22,406 nt of DNA, taken from a virus. Each line of letters begins with the position of its first letter. Positions within the stretch are counted from its first letter, which is position 1. The notes below the pieces were generated by a model. That model had not been told where the DNA came from, ran no database searches, and saw nothing but the letters and a program-made list of their open reading frames with translations. The position numbers were made by a program, and so were the translations under genes. Shown piece by piece: positions 7,940-15,459 of the stretch. The DNA lies in IMG/VR virus record IMGVR_UViG_3300046808_001349, positions 1-22,406 of that record; one strand, written 5' to 3'.

Positions 7940-8269
7940 AAATTTATTTAAGCTCTTTTGTGCTATTTTTCTACTTTCTTCGGTAATTTCTTCTTCATCT
8001 TCTTCATTTTCATCGCAACTGCAATCAGGTTGCGAGAGATTCTTAATATTATAGAGATTGTCTTCAAGTTCCTTTTTAGACATTTTCTTTCTATCTATTT
8101 TAGAAGCTACATAACCTGCTGTTTCTTGAGGCCCGCCCTTAACGAGTGGCGCTTCCCCAATCTCTTCTTTTACCTTAGATTCACGTATAATGTTTTTCTT
8201 CACATCATTGAGAATATTACCGTATATATCACCAAGACTATTAAGGTCTTTCTTTTTTGTAGTAGACAT
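7421..8269 (-). CDS. Acidic head-core/scaffold-like protein (function uncertain), likely with a nested second product
   Basis: A protein of 282 residues with a lysine-rich N-terminal part (1-75), an acidic stretch (84-98, CDENEEDEEE), then MSKKSIFDTLYENVMFG at 111, and a very acidic Glu/Gly/Asp region (129-210). The C-terminal tail contains two copies of GKNNKVGNLK (about 223-232 and 265-274). Low complexity, high charge and the place next to terminase and neck genes fit a phage prohead core or internal scaffold protein, but I see no diagnostic motif. The start is well supported: TATAAATA lies exactly 5 nt before ATG on the minus strand. A second copy of the same promoter pattern lies before Met111, so a 172-residue product is plausible. 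The gene ends at a strong hairpin terminator. It is divergent from the terminase gene, with 16 nt between start codons. Confidence 0.75.
   Translation of the reverse strand: MSTTKKKDLNSLGDIYGNILNDVKKNIIRESKVKEEIGEAPLVKGGPQETAGYVASKIDRKKMSKKELEDNLYNIKNLSQPDCSCDENEEDEEEITEESRKIAQKSLNKFMSKKSIFDTLYENVMFGGEQDEAQELDSLGLDDATPDEEMGSEDEVTIKLDRETAMKLYEVLGAIVAEEGADEGEGEGEDEMGGEDEFGGSDLEEDEESLGGATAASKTVDHGKNNKVGNLKPVGGSASSASTDKVGNDGDHGHALVNAKQPDMGKNNKVGNLKTGQGAFQR
7940..7952 (-). promoter_or_regulatory. Internal late-promoter-like element before Met111
   Basis: On the minus strand CTTAAATA at 7952-7945 is followed by 5 nt and the in-frame ATG at 7939. It has the same spacing as the promoters at true gene starts. 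It is the only such element I found inside a gene. Confidence 0.45.
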
Positions 8270-8282
8270 ATAATTATTTATA
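8270..8282 (-). promoter_or_regulatory. T4-type late promoter for the acidic head-core-like gene
   Basis: On the minus strand TATAAATA occupies 8282-8275 and ATTAT fills the 5 nt to the ATG at 8269. This is a perfect match to the T4 late consensus. With T4 geometry (octamer at -13 to -6) transcription would begin at the A of ATG. Confidence 0.75.
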
Positions 8283-8285
8283 TAA

Positions 8286-9992
8286 ATGCCCGCTAAATCT
8301 ACAAAAAATGAATTTTATCTAGGTAATCCTAACTTACCTAATAAACACTGGAAAGGTGAATACACAAAGGAGATGGTAACACATCTTAAAAAGAGTAAAC
8401 AGAATCTCTTACACTTTGCAGAAAACTTCTTCTATATTATCGACCCTGATGCTGGTAAGGTGTGTATTGAATTATTCCCGTATCAGAAGAGATGCTTAAG
8501 AACAATTAGAGATAATAGAAAAGCTATATTATTAGCTAGTAGACAGGTTGGTAAAACAACAGTGCTTACAATCTATGCTCTCTGGATTGCGTGCTTTAAT
8601 GATTATCAAAATATTGTTATTGTTGCAAACAAAGAAGCAACAGCAATAGAAATTTTCCGGAGAATACGATTAGCGTATGAAGAGCTCCCCAACTGGATTA
8701 AGCCAGGTGTTAAAGAATACGGTAAAACATCTTGTGAATTCGAAAATGGTTCTCGTATAGGTATTAGTACAACAACAGGATCGGCAGCTCGTGGTGCTTC
8801 TATTAACTGTATTATTATTGATGAGATGGCGTTCATTGAGCCTGAGTCAATTCTCGAAGATTTCTGGAGATCAGTGTTTCCTACTATTTCAAGATCTAAG
8901 AAATCAAAAGTTCTAATAGCTTCCACGCCTAATGGTACGGGTAACTTGTTTCATAGATTAGTTGATGGAGCTGAAAAGAATGAAAATGGCTTTGTATACG
9001 AGAGAGTTATATGGTCGGAGGTTCCAGGTAGAGACGAGAAGTGGAAACAAGAACAGCTTAAAGCTCTCGGTAGCATGGAGTCTTTCTTACAGGAATATGA
9101 GTGCCAGTTTTTATCACTAGGTGATTCTTCTATTGACGAAGAGCTGTTCTACGAGTTATCACAAAAATGTACAGAACCTAAAATTGTACTTGACGATGGA
9201 CACTATAAAATATGGGAAGAACCTGATGCATCAAGATTGTATGTAGCTGGTGTTGATATTTCTGAAGGTGTTGGTATCGATGCTAGTGTTATACAGATTT
9301 TCGATATTACAGATCTCAAAGCAATAAGACAAGTTGCTGTTTATCATAATAGATTGATTCCGCCGCTAGAGTTTGCTAATAAACTATATTCTATATTAAG
9401 AAACTGGGGTTCGCCTTTAGCTCTCATTGAACGCAATAACTGTGGTGCGCAGGTTGTTGATAGATTAGCGTTTGATATGGGTTATGAAAAGGTTGTATCA
9501 TATGGCGCTAAAGTAGCTAATAGAACAACACCCCAAATGGGTATGATAGCTCATACTAATACAAAATATAAGGGTGTTATTAATATGCGCTATTTCTTAA
9601 ATGAGATAAAGGTTGTTGAGTTTAGAGATAAAGAGACTCTCAAAGAATTCAAAGACTTTGTACGTTATCCGAACGGTATTTGGAAAGCTAAGAGCGGATC
9701 ACATGATGACCGCGTAATGTCGTGTTTATACGCTCTCTACATACTTGAAAAGGAACTTACAGAGCGTTATTTTGATATATTAGAATTTGATGATCAGGGT
9801 AAACCAGCAGCTATAGAGCAAATGGATTTTGGCATAGCAATGTTTGAGAATCCCACATCTATATATCTAGACAATGAAATTGTTGGTCATAATACACACA
9901 CTATACCGGCTATTGTTTTTGGTATGGGTGAGGTAGATAATGAAAGTGATATTACTGAGTTAGAAAGCGAGGGCTGGCAGCGGCTATATTAA
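8286..9992 (+). CDS. terL: Terminase large subunit (T4 gp17-like ATPase-nuclease)
   Basis: The DNA-packaging motor of 568 residues (T4 gp17 is about 610). The N-terminal ATPase has Walker A SRQVGKTT (85-92), Walker B IIIDEMAF with Asp179/Glu180, and the coupling segment STPNGTGN (213-220). The C-terminal RNase-H-like nuclease has Asp324 (AGVDISEGVG), Glu382 (LIERNN) and Asp474/Asp475 (SHDDRVMS), matching the three acidic positions of gp17. It docks on the portal, translocates DNA into the head and cuts the concatemer. ATG at 8286 is the first in frame. No convincing NNTAAATA-N5 element precedes it, unlike many neighbours; only a poor match, ATTATTTA, is at that distance. The small terminase is not visible here. 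The gene ends inside the promoter of the next gene. Confidence 0.95.
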   Translation: MPAKSTKNEFYLGNPNLPNKHWKGEYTKEMVTHLKKSKQNLLHFAENFFYIIDPDAGKVCIELFPYQKRCLRTIRDNRKAILLASRQVGKTTVLTIYALWIACFNDYQNIVIVANKEATAIEIFRRIRLAYEELPNWIKPGVKEYGKTSCEFENGSRIGISTTTGSAARGASINCIIIDEMAFIEPESILEDFWRSVFPTISRSKKSKVLIASTPNGTGNLFHRLVDGAEKNENGFVYERVIWSEVPGRDEKWKQEQLKALGSMESFLQEYECQFLSLGDSSIDEELFYELSQKCTEPKIVLDDGHYKIWEEPDASRLYVAGVDISEGVGIDASVIQIFDITDLKAIRQVAVYHNRLIPPLEFANKLYSILRNWGSPLALIERNNCGAQVVDRLAFDMGYEKVVSYGAKVANRTTPQMGMIAHTNTKYKGVINMRYFLNEIKVVEFRDKETLKEFKDFVRYPNGIWKAKSGSHDDRVMSCLYALYILEKELTERYFDILEFDDQGKPAAIEQMDFGIAMFENPTSIYLDNEIVGHNTHTIPAIVFGMGEVDNESDITELESEGWQRLY

Positions 9993-10000
9993 ATATAGGT
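9988..10000 (+). promoter_or_regulatory. Late promoter for the 192-residue tube-fold gene
   Basis: ATTAAATA at 9988-9995, then TAGGT, then ATG at 10001. The element overlaps the terminase stop codon (9990-9992). AGG in the spacer is too close to the start to serve as a normal ribosome site. Confidence 0.65.
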
Positions 10001-10579
10001 ATGGCAAGTAATGAGTTACAACAATCGTTTTTGAATAAGTCACGTGTTGATAAGTTTAAGCTTGTCTTTACTCTACCAGTTGCTTTGAGACAGATTAATA
10101 CACATACAGAACGAAATAATAATACAGTTATAGAGAATTCAATGCAATTTTCTATTTACGGTACGGTTGTTCCGGAAATTCAAGTACCAGCTTTAGAGAT
10201 TAGATATTCTGGTAGTACACTATATAATTCTACGCACTCTAAAAACCCATATCCTCCTGTAACGGTTAATTTTACAATAGATAACCAATATAATAACTAT
10301 TGGGTAATATATACATGGTTAAACCTAATGCATGATGAAAGTTCTGGTACATTTGATAAGAGAAATCTTATTACAGATGATAAGTTCAAAGACTATCAAA
10401 CAGATCTAATGATATATGGTTTAGATGAGTATGATAATAAAAGAATTCAGTTTACTTACACAAAAGCCTTTCCTACTATACTTGGTGGAATAAACTATAA
10501 CTATAGAGAATCAGATGAAATCCAATCGTCCTTTACCTTTGTTTATTCGCAATTACATACTAAACTAATTAATTATTAA
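10001..10579 (+). CDS. Tail-tube-fold protein (putative tube or tube-junction component)
   Basis: A 192-residue protein lying between terminase and sheath. The pattern DKFKLVFTLP, then NSMQFSIYGTVVPEI, then YPPVTVNFTIDNQYNNYWVIYTWLN suggests the beta-barrel of contractile-tail tube proteins, with a trailing strand pair at FTFVYSQLHT. It is not the main tube protein, which is better matched by the 189-residue gene after the sheath. It may form a specialised ring at the head end or baseplate end of the tube. T4 has its gp15 tail terminator nearby in this cluster, but I see no specific gp15 resemblance. The start is supported by ATTAAATA exactly 5 nt before ATG, a promoter that overlaps the terminase stop codon. 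Function is inferred from fold-like patterns and position. Confidence 0.6.
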   Translation: MASNELQQSFLNKSRVDKFKLVFTLPVALRQINTHTERNNNTVIENSMQFSIYGTVVPEIQVPALEIRYSGSTLYNSTHSKNPYPPVTVNFTIDNQYNNYWVIYTWLNLMHDESSGTFDKRNLITDDKFKDYQTDLMIYGLDEYDNKRIQFTYTKAFPTILGGINYNYRESDEIQSSFTFVYSQLHTKLINY

Positions 10580-10598
10580 TAAAAAGTTTCCGAAAAGC

Positions 10599-10611
10599 CA
10601 TAAATAATTTT
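10599..10611 (+). promoter_or_regulatory. Late promoter for the sheath gene
   Basis: CATAAATA at 10599-10606, then ATTTT, then ATG at 10612. The spacing is identical to the other late genes. No purine-rich ribosome site lies within the region that would be transcribed. Confidence 0.75.
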
Positions 10612-12948
10612 ATGGCAAAGCGCATTATACAATCACCTGGTGTTGAAATCCAAGAAATAGATCTCTCGTTGAGACTACCTACACCTGCTGGAACCACAGT
10701 TTATGCTACTGGTTTCTCAGATCAAGGCCCTACTGACGAGGTCATTGGTATTTCAAGTCTAGCAGAATTCGAAAATATCTACGGCAAACCAAAATCGCCT
10801 GCAGAGAGATACTTCTACCACACTGTAAAAGCTACTCTCAACTCGCAAGCTAAGTTGCTCGTTAACAGATTACCTTACGGTAGTGATAGTGGTCAAGGAT
10901 TTGGATCTTATGTTTCAGTCCTTGCTTATCCTGTTGCACCTGTACTTCAAGGCTCAGTTAGCGGCACTGAAGGTACATTTGTGAGCACAACTTCCGCAGG
11001 TATGACATACCTCGTTGGTAAGCCAACACAATTTAACATTACCTCCGAACAACATCTCAAATTAATGAGCGGTGAGTTGTTCGATTGGAGCAGCACTCCT
11101 GGTACATCCTTCGACAATATCAGCGCTCTTGGTGGTGCAGGTATTATTGTTGTTAATAAAGGTCAGACAGTAATCGACGGTAAGTTCAACGGCTACTATG
11201 TTGGTCTTGCAGATAACACCAATATTAACCCTGCCACCGACTACGATGCAATCAGAAGTGTTTACACTGTAACACAATCCGCTGCACCGACAGGATTAAC
11301 AAGCTTTGTTAATATTCCTGCTAGCAGATTTGACTTTGCTCTTTCAGCTTCTTCCGCTGCAGGTAGCAATCCTAAGAATGATTCAATCTCCCAAATCATG
11401 GAAGAGAAAATCACAGGATTTGATACCAGCACAAGAGCATTCGACGATACACTTAACTTCGGTCTATTCAAACTTAGACAATCAGTGTTTACAGACGACG
11501 CTAACAAACTTGGTGCTATTATCGAAGAAGGCTTCAACGGCTCGATCGGTTATGGTAGACAAACAATGGATCCGCGTGGTGGTGAGCCTGTTAACTTCTT
11601 CTTAGAAAACGTTGAGAACAATTCAAGAAACACTGAGCTTCTTGTTAACCCATACATCTCAAATCAATTCACGGGTATCCAACTCAATGACGATGGTACA
11701 CCGAAGAATAAAGTTAGAGTTATCTCTAAGCAACTCGAAACGTTTGTAACAACATCCTCCCCTGCTTCAGCGGTAGCGATCGTTGGTTGTACATATAGCT
11801 CGTTGACAGCGGCTGCTAACTCAATTGGCTACGCTGATGCTCTATTCCCTCTTGGTGCATATGGTGAATCTAAGCTCAATGAAAAAGTAATCGGTAATGT
11901 ACCTGGTAAGCTTTCAAGAGCTCTTGAAAGAATCAGAAACGCTGATATCTTCGATATCGACATTATCGCTGAAGGTGGTCTTGGTACTGTTTGGACTTAT
12001 ACAAATACCGCTGCTAACTCAGCATATTTCGATGATACCAAAACAACACCTGCTATTGAAGCTCTTAGAACAACAAGTGAGTTGGACAATACAGCTGCAA
12101 GAGATGCTTACAATGCAATCTTCACTAAGTTCACAACATTCGTTGGACCTATCAAAGACGGTGGCCGTGGTGATATGATCTTCATCGCTGACCCAATCAG
12201 ACAGATCTTCGTAACAGGTAAAGATAGCAAGATCATCAATGATAACTCAAAGAACTTCTCAAGAGACATTTATTGGGCTCTAAGACATCAGTTCTCAATG
12301 GGTAACACATCTTACGCTGCTGTGTATGCTAACTACCTCAAAGTATATGATGACTTCAGCGGTCTTTATGTATATGTTCCACCTTCTGGTTTCGCAGCCG
12401 CTAAGATGGTTTCAACTGACTCGCTCGTTGGACCATGGGGTGCACCTGCAGGTCTTAACAGAGGTCTTGTTGGTGATGCAATCGACGTTGCATTCTCACC
12501 GAACCAAAGACAACGTGATGATCTCTACACGATCAGCATGAACCCAATTACAACATTCCCTGATCAAGGTATTGTAATCTTCGGTCAAAAGACACTTCAG
12601 AAGAAGCCAAGTGCATTCGATAGAATTAACGTAAGAAGAAACTTCTTATATCTTGAGAAAGCAACTAAGTCGGTAATGAAATACTTCATCTTCGAGAATA
12701 ACACACTATTCACAAGATCACAAATCATTAACACCCTTAACCCGTTCTTCGAAAGAGTTAAAGCAGATGACGGATTATATGATTACCTCATTGTTTGCGA
12801 TGAACGTAACAATACTCCAGAAGTTATTGATAATAACGAACTTATTGTTGATATCTATCTCAAGCCAGTTAGAACAGCTGAGTTCATCAGAGTTAACTTC
12901 TACGCAACAAGAACCGATGCTAGCTTCGCAGAACTAGTTGGTAGCTAA
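10612..12948 (+). CDS. Tail sheath protein (T4 gp18-like)
   Basis: The contractile sheath subunit, 778 residues (T4 gp18 is 659), forming the rings around the tail tube that contract on infection. The N-terminus has the sheath signature SPGVEIQEIDLS, and residues about 25-85 match the domain that threads neighbouring subunits. The conserved C-terminal domain (about 660-775) contains FDRINVRRNFLYLEKATKSV, a CDERNNTPEVIDNNEL segment and LKPVRTAEFIRVNF, all typical of the family. The middle (about 100-450) is variable and probably surface-exposed. The ATG has CATAAATA 5 nt upstream. A strong terminator follows the stop, so this is a single-gene unit. Codons ending in C (AAC, TTC, ATC) are used more than in flanking genes, as expected for a very abundant protein. 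Confidence 0.95.
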   Translation: MAKRIIQSPGVEIQEIDLSLRLPTPAGTTVYATGFSDQGPTDEVIGISSLAEFENIYGKPKSPAERYFYHTVKATLNSQAKLLVNRLPYGSDSGQGFGSYVSVLAYPVAPVLQGSVSGTEGTFVSTTSAGMTYLVGKPTQFNITSEQHLKLMSGELFDWSSTPGTSFDNISALGGAGIIVVNKGQTVIDGKFNGYYVGLADNTNINPATDYDAIRSVYTVTQSAAPTGLTSFVNIPASRFDFALSASSAAGSNPKNDSISQIMEEKITGFDTSTRAFDDTLNFGLFKLRQSVFTDDANKLGAIIEEGFNGSIGYGRQTMDPRGGEPVNFFLENVENNSRNTELLVNPYISNQFTGIQLNDDGTPKNKVRVISKQLETFVTTSSPASAVAIVGCTYSSLTAAANSIGYADALFPLGAYGESKLNEKVIGNVPGKLSRALERIRNADIFDIDIIAEGGLGTVWTYTNTAANSAYFDDTKTTPAIEALRTTSELDNTAARDAYNAIFTKFTTFVGPIKDGGRGDMIFIADPIRQIFVTGKDSKIINDNSKNFSRDIYWALRHQFSMGNTSYAAVYANYLKVYDDFSGLYVYVPPSGFAAAKMVSTDSLVGPWGAPAGLNRGLVGDAIDVAFSPNQRQRDDLYTISMNPITTFPDQGIVIFGQKTLQKKPSAFDRINVRRNFLYLEKATKSVMKYFIFENNTLFTRSQIINTLNPFFERVKADDGLYDYLIVCDERNNTPEVIDNNELIVDIYLKPVRTAEFIRVNFYATRTDASFAELVGS

Positions 12949-12958
12949 TTAAACAAAT

Positions 12959-12988
12959 AAACGGCTCCTCGAAAGGGGAGCCGTTTTT
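12959..12988 (+). terminator. Intrinsic terminator after the sheath gene
   Basis: Stem ACGGCTCCTC (12961-12970) with GGGGAGCCGT (12975-12984), nine Watson-Crick pairs and one G-T pair, closed by a GAAA tetraloop. TTTTT follows. It lies 10 nt after the sheath stop codon. Confidence 0.9.
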
Positions 12989-13008
12989 AATAAAAACAAC
13001 TAACCCCG

Positions 13009-13021
13009 ACTAAATAATTAT
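13009..13021 (+). promoter_or_regulatory. Late promoter for the tail tube gene
   Basis: ACTAAATA at 13009-13016, then ATTAT, then ATG at 13022. It lies 20 nt after the sheath terminator T-run. Confidence 0.65.
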
Positions 13022-13591
13022 ATGCCAAACTTACAGAACATCGAAAAATTCTACTCACGCGCTTCTACAAGAGATTTCTCAAGAGATTTCTTATTCAGAG
13101 TCAAGTCGCTTAACATCCGTGACCTTGTTATGGGTGATGACGATCTTGTCTATGTTAAAGCAGCACAATTACCAGGCAGAACTGTAACAAACGTAGCTGT
13201 ACCATATATGGGTCTTAACTTCAACGTCCCAGGCGGTGCAACTTACCCAGGTTCTGATTCTTATGCCTTAACATTCTATCTTGATGCTGGTAGCGTATTG
13301 AGAGAGCGCTTCGAAGTTGCTTCACGCACACTTTTCGATGACGATTCTTCAACCGGTAGATACGGCACACCAAACACACAAAACTTTATTACTCTCGTAC
13401 AACTAAGAAAAGATCTTAACGAGTTACGTGAATATAAACTTGTTGGTGCTTCACTTCGCAACATCAATGCTATCGATTATCAGATCGCTTCTGGTACAGG
13501 TAACACTGTTGAAGTAGGTGTCACACTTGCTTACCACTACTACGAAATCGGTAGTGGCTCTGGTGCATTAGCCAACGAAGGTGGAATTTAA
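13022..13591 (+). CDS. Tail tube protein (T4 gp19-like)
   Basis: A 189-residue inner tube subunit (T4 gp19 is 163) that stacks as hexamers to form the DNA channel. Features matching the family are an N-terminal helix region (NIEKFYSRASTRDFSRDFLFRVKSL), LVYVKAAQLPGRTVTNVAVPYMGLNFNVPG, then YALTFYLDAGSVLRERFE, and the C-terminal strand VGVTLAYHYYEIG. It directly follows the sheath gene, as gp19 follows gp18 in T4. The ATG has ACTAAATA exactly 5 nt upstream. Hairpin terminators lie on both sides, so the transcript carries this gene alone. C-ending codons are favoured, as in the sheath gene. Confidence 0.9.
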   Translation: MPNLQNIEKFYSRASTRDFSRDFLFRVKSLNIRDLVMGDDDLVYVKAAQLPGRTVTNVAVPYMGLNFNVPGGATYPGSDSYALTFYLDAGSVLRERFEVASRTLFDDDSSTGRYGTPNTQNFITLVQLRKDLNELREYKLVGASLRNINAIDYQIASGTGNTVEVGVTLAYHYYEIGSGSGALANEGGI

Positions 13592-13617
13592 TATTAAGGT
13601 TTAAAAGTTAAAGCAAC

Positions 13618-13651
13618 AAAAACCCCGGGGCATTTCGCTCTCGGGGTTTTT
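13618..13651 (+). terminator. Intrinsic terminator after the tail tube gene
   Basis: Stem AAAAACCCCG (13618-13627) with CGGGGTTTTT (13642-13651) around a 14-nt loop that can pair a little further. The T-run forms part of the right arm. It separates the tube gene from the gp54-like operon. Confidence 0.85.
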
Positions 13652-13652
13652 G

Positions 13653-13665
13653 ATTAAATACAAAT
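13653..13665 (+). promoter_or_regulatory. Late promoter for the gp54-like gene
   Basis: ATTAAATA at 13653-13660, then CAAAT, then ATG at 13666. The octamer starts right after the T-run of the tail tube terminator. Confidence 0.65.
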
Positions 13666-14586
13666 ATGGCTGGTATAGGTACGCTGCGCGATGATTTAGC
13701 ACAAGACGGGTTTTATGAAGCTCGTCTTGATTTCCCTGAATCCAAAAGATACAGATCGAGATCAGTGCGCGACGACTTAGAGAAAGATGGGTATGATGTT
13801 AAGCTCGATCTACCTGAACCTGCAACTTTAATAGGACCTGGTGGAGGAGGTAATGGACCTCGAGCAGCAAGATTAGATAGACAAATAAAATGGGAGAACG
13901 ATCTACCTCTAAAGTTTCTTTGGACGATTAAATTTTCAGCGAGAGACGGTCAAAATAATGCTCTTGGAAATAGGATAGAGAAAGTAATAAAAATGTACGA
14001 AGCTCGGTCGACAGGCAAGTGGCCTGTTCAGAAAGATATAATAGAGCGTCAATCTCATAGCAAATACGGGTATCTCTTCGCAACTGCAGTTGCGTTTCCT
14101 GGCGATAGCTTTGCAATAATGGAACAGCCTTTTGAAAACACAGGTGGCTTTATTCCTGCATATGTTGGGGGACAGCGTACAGGTTATGGTAGTGGAAATA
14201 AGTTAGATATTACTTTCTTTGAAACAAATAAAGATATTTTAGATTATTTTATTAGACCATGGATAATCGCTAACTCTCACCTCGGTTTAATTGAATTAGG
14301 TGAGGGCAACCCAACAGATATAAAATGCCATATACAAGTCTGTTTTTATACACGTGATAAAGCTTCCTATGAAAGAAAAAACGAGGATGCTTTTTCTGGT
14401 AATGTAAAAGAGTTTAGAACAGTAATGCAATTAAGAAAATCTATGCAGTTCTATAATTGTGTACCCTTTAACATTGCTGGAGATCAAATAAGTTACGGTG
14501 AGCTTAGTTTTTCAGATGTAAGTAAAATAGTTTCATTTGCCTTTTCGCATTACGAGATAGATAATATTGAGAACATGCAAAGATAA
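13666..14586 (+). CDS. Tube-fold baseplate/tail protein, gp54-like
   Basis: A 306-residue protein. The C-terminal two thirds (about 80-300) resemble tube-fold junction proteins such as T4 gp54: LPLKFLWTIKFSARD, then LDITFFETNKDILDYFIRPWIIANSHLGLIELG, then MQFYNCVPFNIAGDQISY and a final VSFAFSHYEI strand. Such proteins start tube growth on the baseplate. The first 55 residues are different: two copies of an RDDL-x-x-DG-...-LD-PE motif (about 7-25 and 34-51), then a Gly-rich linker (GPGGGGNGP). The start is supported by ATTAAATA 5 nt before ATG, just after a terminator. The stop overlaps the next start by 1 nt (TAATG), so this is the first gene of a coupled unit. The gp54 assignment rests on pattern and position. 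Confidence 0.65.
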   Translation: MAGIGTLRDDLAQDGFYEARLDFPESKRYRSRSVRDDLEKDGYDVKLDLPEPATLIGPGGGGNGPRAARLDRQIKWENDLPLKFLWTIKFSARDGQNNALGNRIEKVIKMYEARSTGKWPVQKDIIERQSHSKYGYLFATAVAFPGDSFAIMEQPFENTGGFIPAYVGGQRTGYGSGNKLDITFFETNKDILDYFIRPWIIANSHLGLIELGEGNPTDIKCHIQVCFYTRDKASYERKNEDAFSGNVKEFRTVMQLRKSMQFYNCVPFNIAGDQISYGELSFSDVSKIVSFAFSHYEIDNIENMQR

Positions 14587-15425
14587 TGAAGGATTTTACC
14601 TTAAAACTTACTTTACCAAGTGGTCGAACAATACGCATAAAAGAAATCTCTAACAGAGTATACTTTAATATTTTAAAATTCTGTGAAAACCAAGACTACG
14701 AGGGGTTAAATTTATACCTCGAGGATATTATTTTCAGCGAATATAAAGAAATCGATATAATCGATAGACTTTATATAATGTTGTATTATAGAATGCTTTT
14801 TGTAAGCGAGAATATTGTCTTTAGCTCGGATAGCTTACAAGGTAAATTTAAAGAAGTAAAATATAGCTTACGAACTATTCTTGAGAAGATAGAAGAACAA
14901 TACGAAGATCACACTCTTGTTATTAAGGATAAAGAAATTTCCGTAACTCTCGGACTACCCAATACAATGTTTTTTGGAACTGTCGATGATGTTTACGGTT
15001 CAATTATAAAGAGTGTAACTTATCAAGGTAAAACGGTAGATCTAAATACGATTTCTACATCAGAAAAAATAACAATAATAGAGCGCTTACCGCTTAGTGT
15101 ATTTACTGAAGTACAAAAGTATACAGAGCGACTCTCGCAGACACTGAGTAAGTTCGTTTTAATTGAAGCTAACGAGGAGTTTGATATCCAACAACATGAA
15201 ATTAACATTATCTCTAATGGCTTAATGATGTTTATTAGTTCTCTTTTTGGCGGGGGGCTTAACTCCTTTTATGTAACGATGTTTAGTTTTGTTAGTAAGT
15301 TACAAATGGATTCAGAGCTATTCTTTAATATTACACCTATCGAAATGCGTGTTATATTTAATATACATGCTGAAGAGGTAGAAGAGCAACAACGGAGAGA
15401 GAAAGAAAATAGTAGGCAAATGTAG
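14586..15425 (+). CDS. Probable baseplate hub assembly protein/chaperone (gp51-like position)
   Basis: A 279-residue soluble protein, mostly helical and charged. The N-terminus reads FTLKLTLPSGRTIRIKEISNRVYFNILKF; this 'property to be recognised plus helical body' form is common in phage tail or hub chaperones. The last 60 residues include a helix-rich FGGGLNSFYVTMFSFVSKLQ segment, ITPIEMRVIF and a charged tail (EEVEEQQRREKE). It sits between the gp54-like gene and a gp26-like gene, just before the tape measure, as T4 has 26 and 51 near 27-28-29. I cannot assign it to a named family from residues alone. The ATG overlaps the previous stop by 1 nt and has no promoter element or good ribosome site of its own, so translation is probably coupled. 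Confidence 0.55.
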   Translation: MKDFTLKLTLPSGRTIRIKEISNRVYFNILKFCENQDYEGLNLYLEDIIFSEYKEIDIIDRLYIMLYYRMLFVSENIVFSSDSLQGKFKEVKYSLRTILEKIEEQYEDHTLVIKDKEISVTLGLPNTMFFGTVDDVYGSIIKSVTYQGKTVDLNTISTSEKITIIERLPLSVFTEVQKYTERLSQTLSKFVLIEANEEFDIQQHEINIISNGLMMFISSLFGGGLNSFYVTMFSFVSKLQMDSELFFNITPIEMRVIFNIHAEEVEEQQRREKENSRQM

Positions 15426-15440
15426 TTGCAAACCAATGCT

Positions 15441-15445
15441 AGGAG
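15441..15445 (+). promoter_or_regulatory. Possible Shine-Dalgarno site before the gp26-like gene
   Basis: AGGAG is the clearest ribosome-binding-like sequence in any gap here. It lies 14 nt before GTG at 15460 and 5 nt before an in-frame ATT at 15451. It precedes a gene without a TAAATA-N5 element, which fits normal internal initiation on a longer mRNA. Confidence 0.4.
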
Positions 15446-15459
15446 CTTAAATTAATATT

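Noticed and set aside
7958-8296. 112-codon plus-strand open frame across the acidic gene and terminase start
   Set aside because: Phe/Ile-rich shadow of a Lys/Glu-rich gene; the minus-strand frame has a perfect late promoter and this one has none.
5191-10175. A 17-nt exact match (ACGGTACGGTTGTTCCG) shared by the protease gene and the 192-residue gene
   Set aside because: Both copies encode a GTVVP segment in ordinary coding sequence; too short and isolated to be an attachment site or mobile element.
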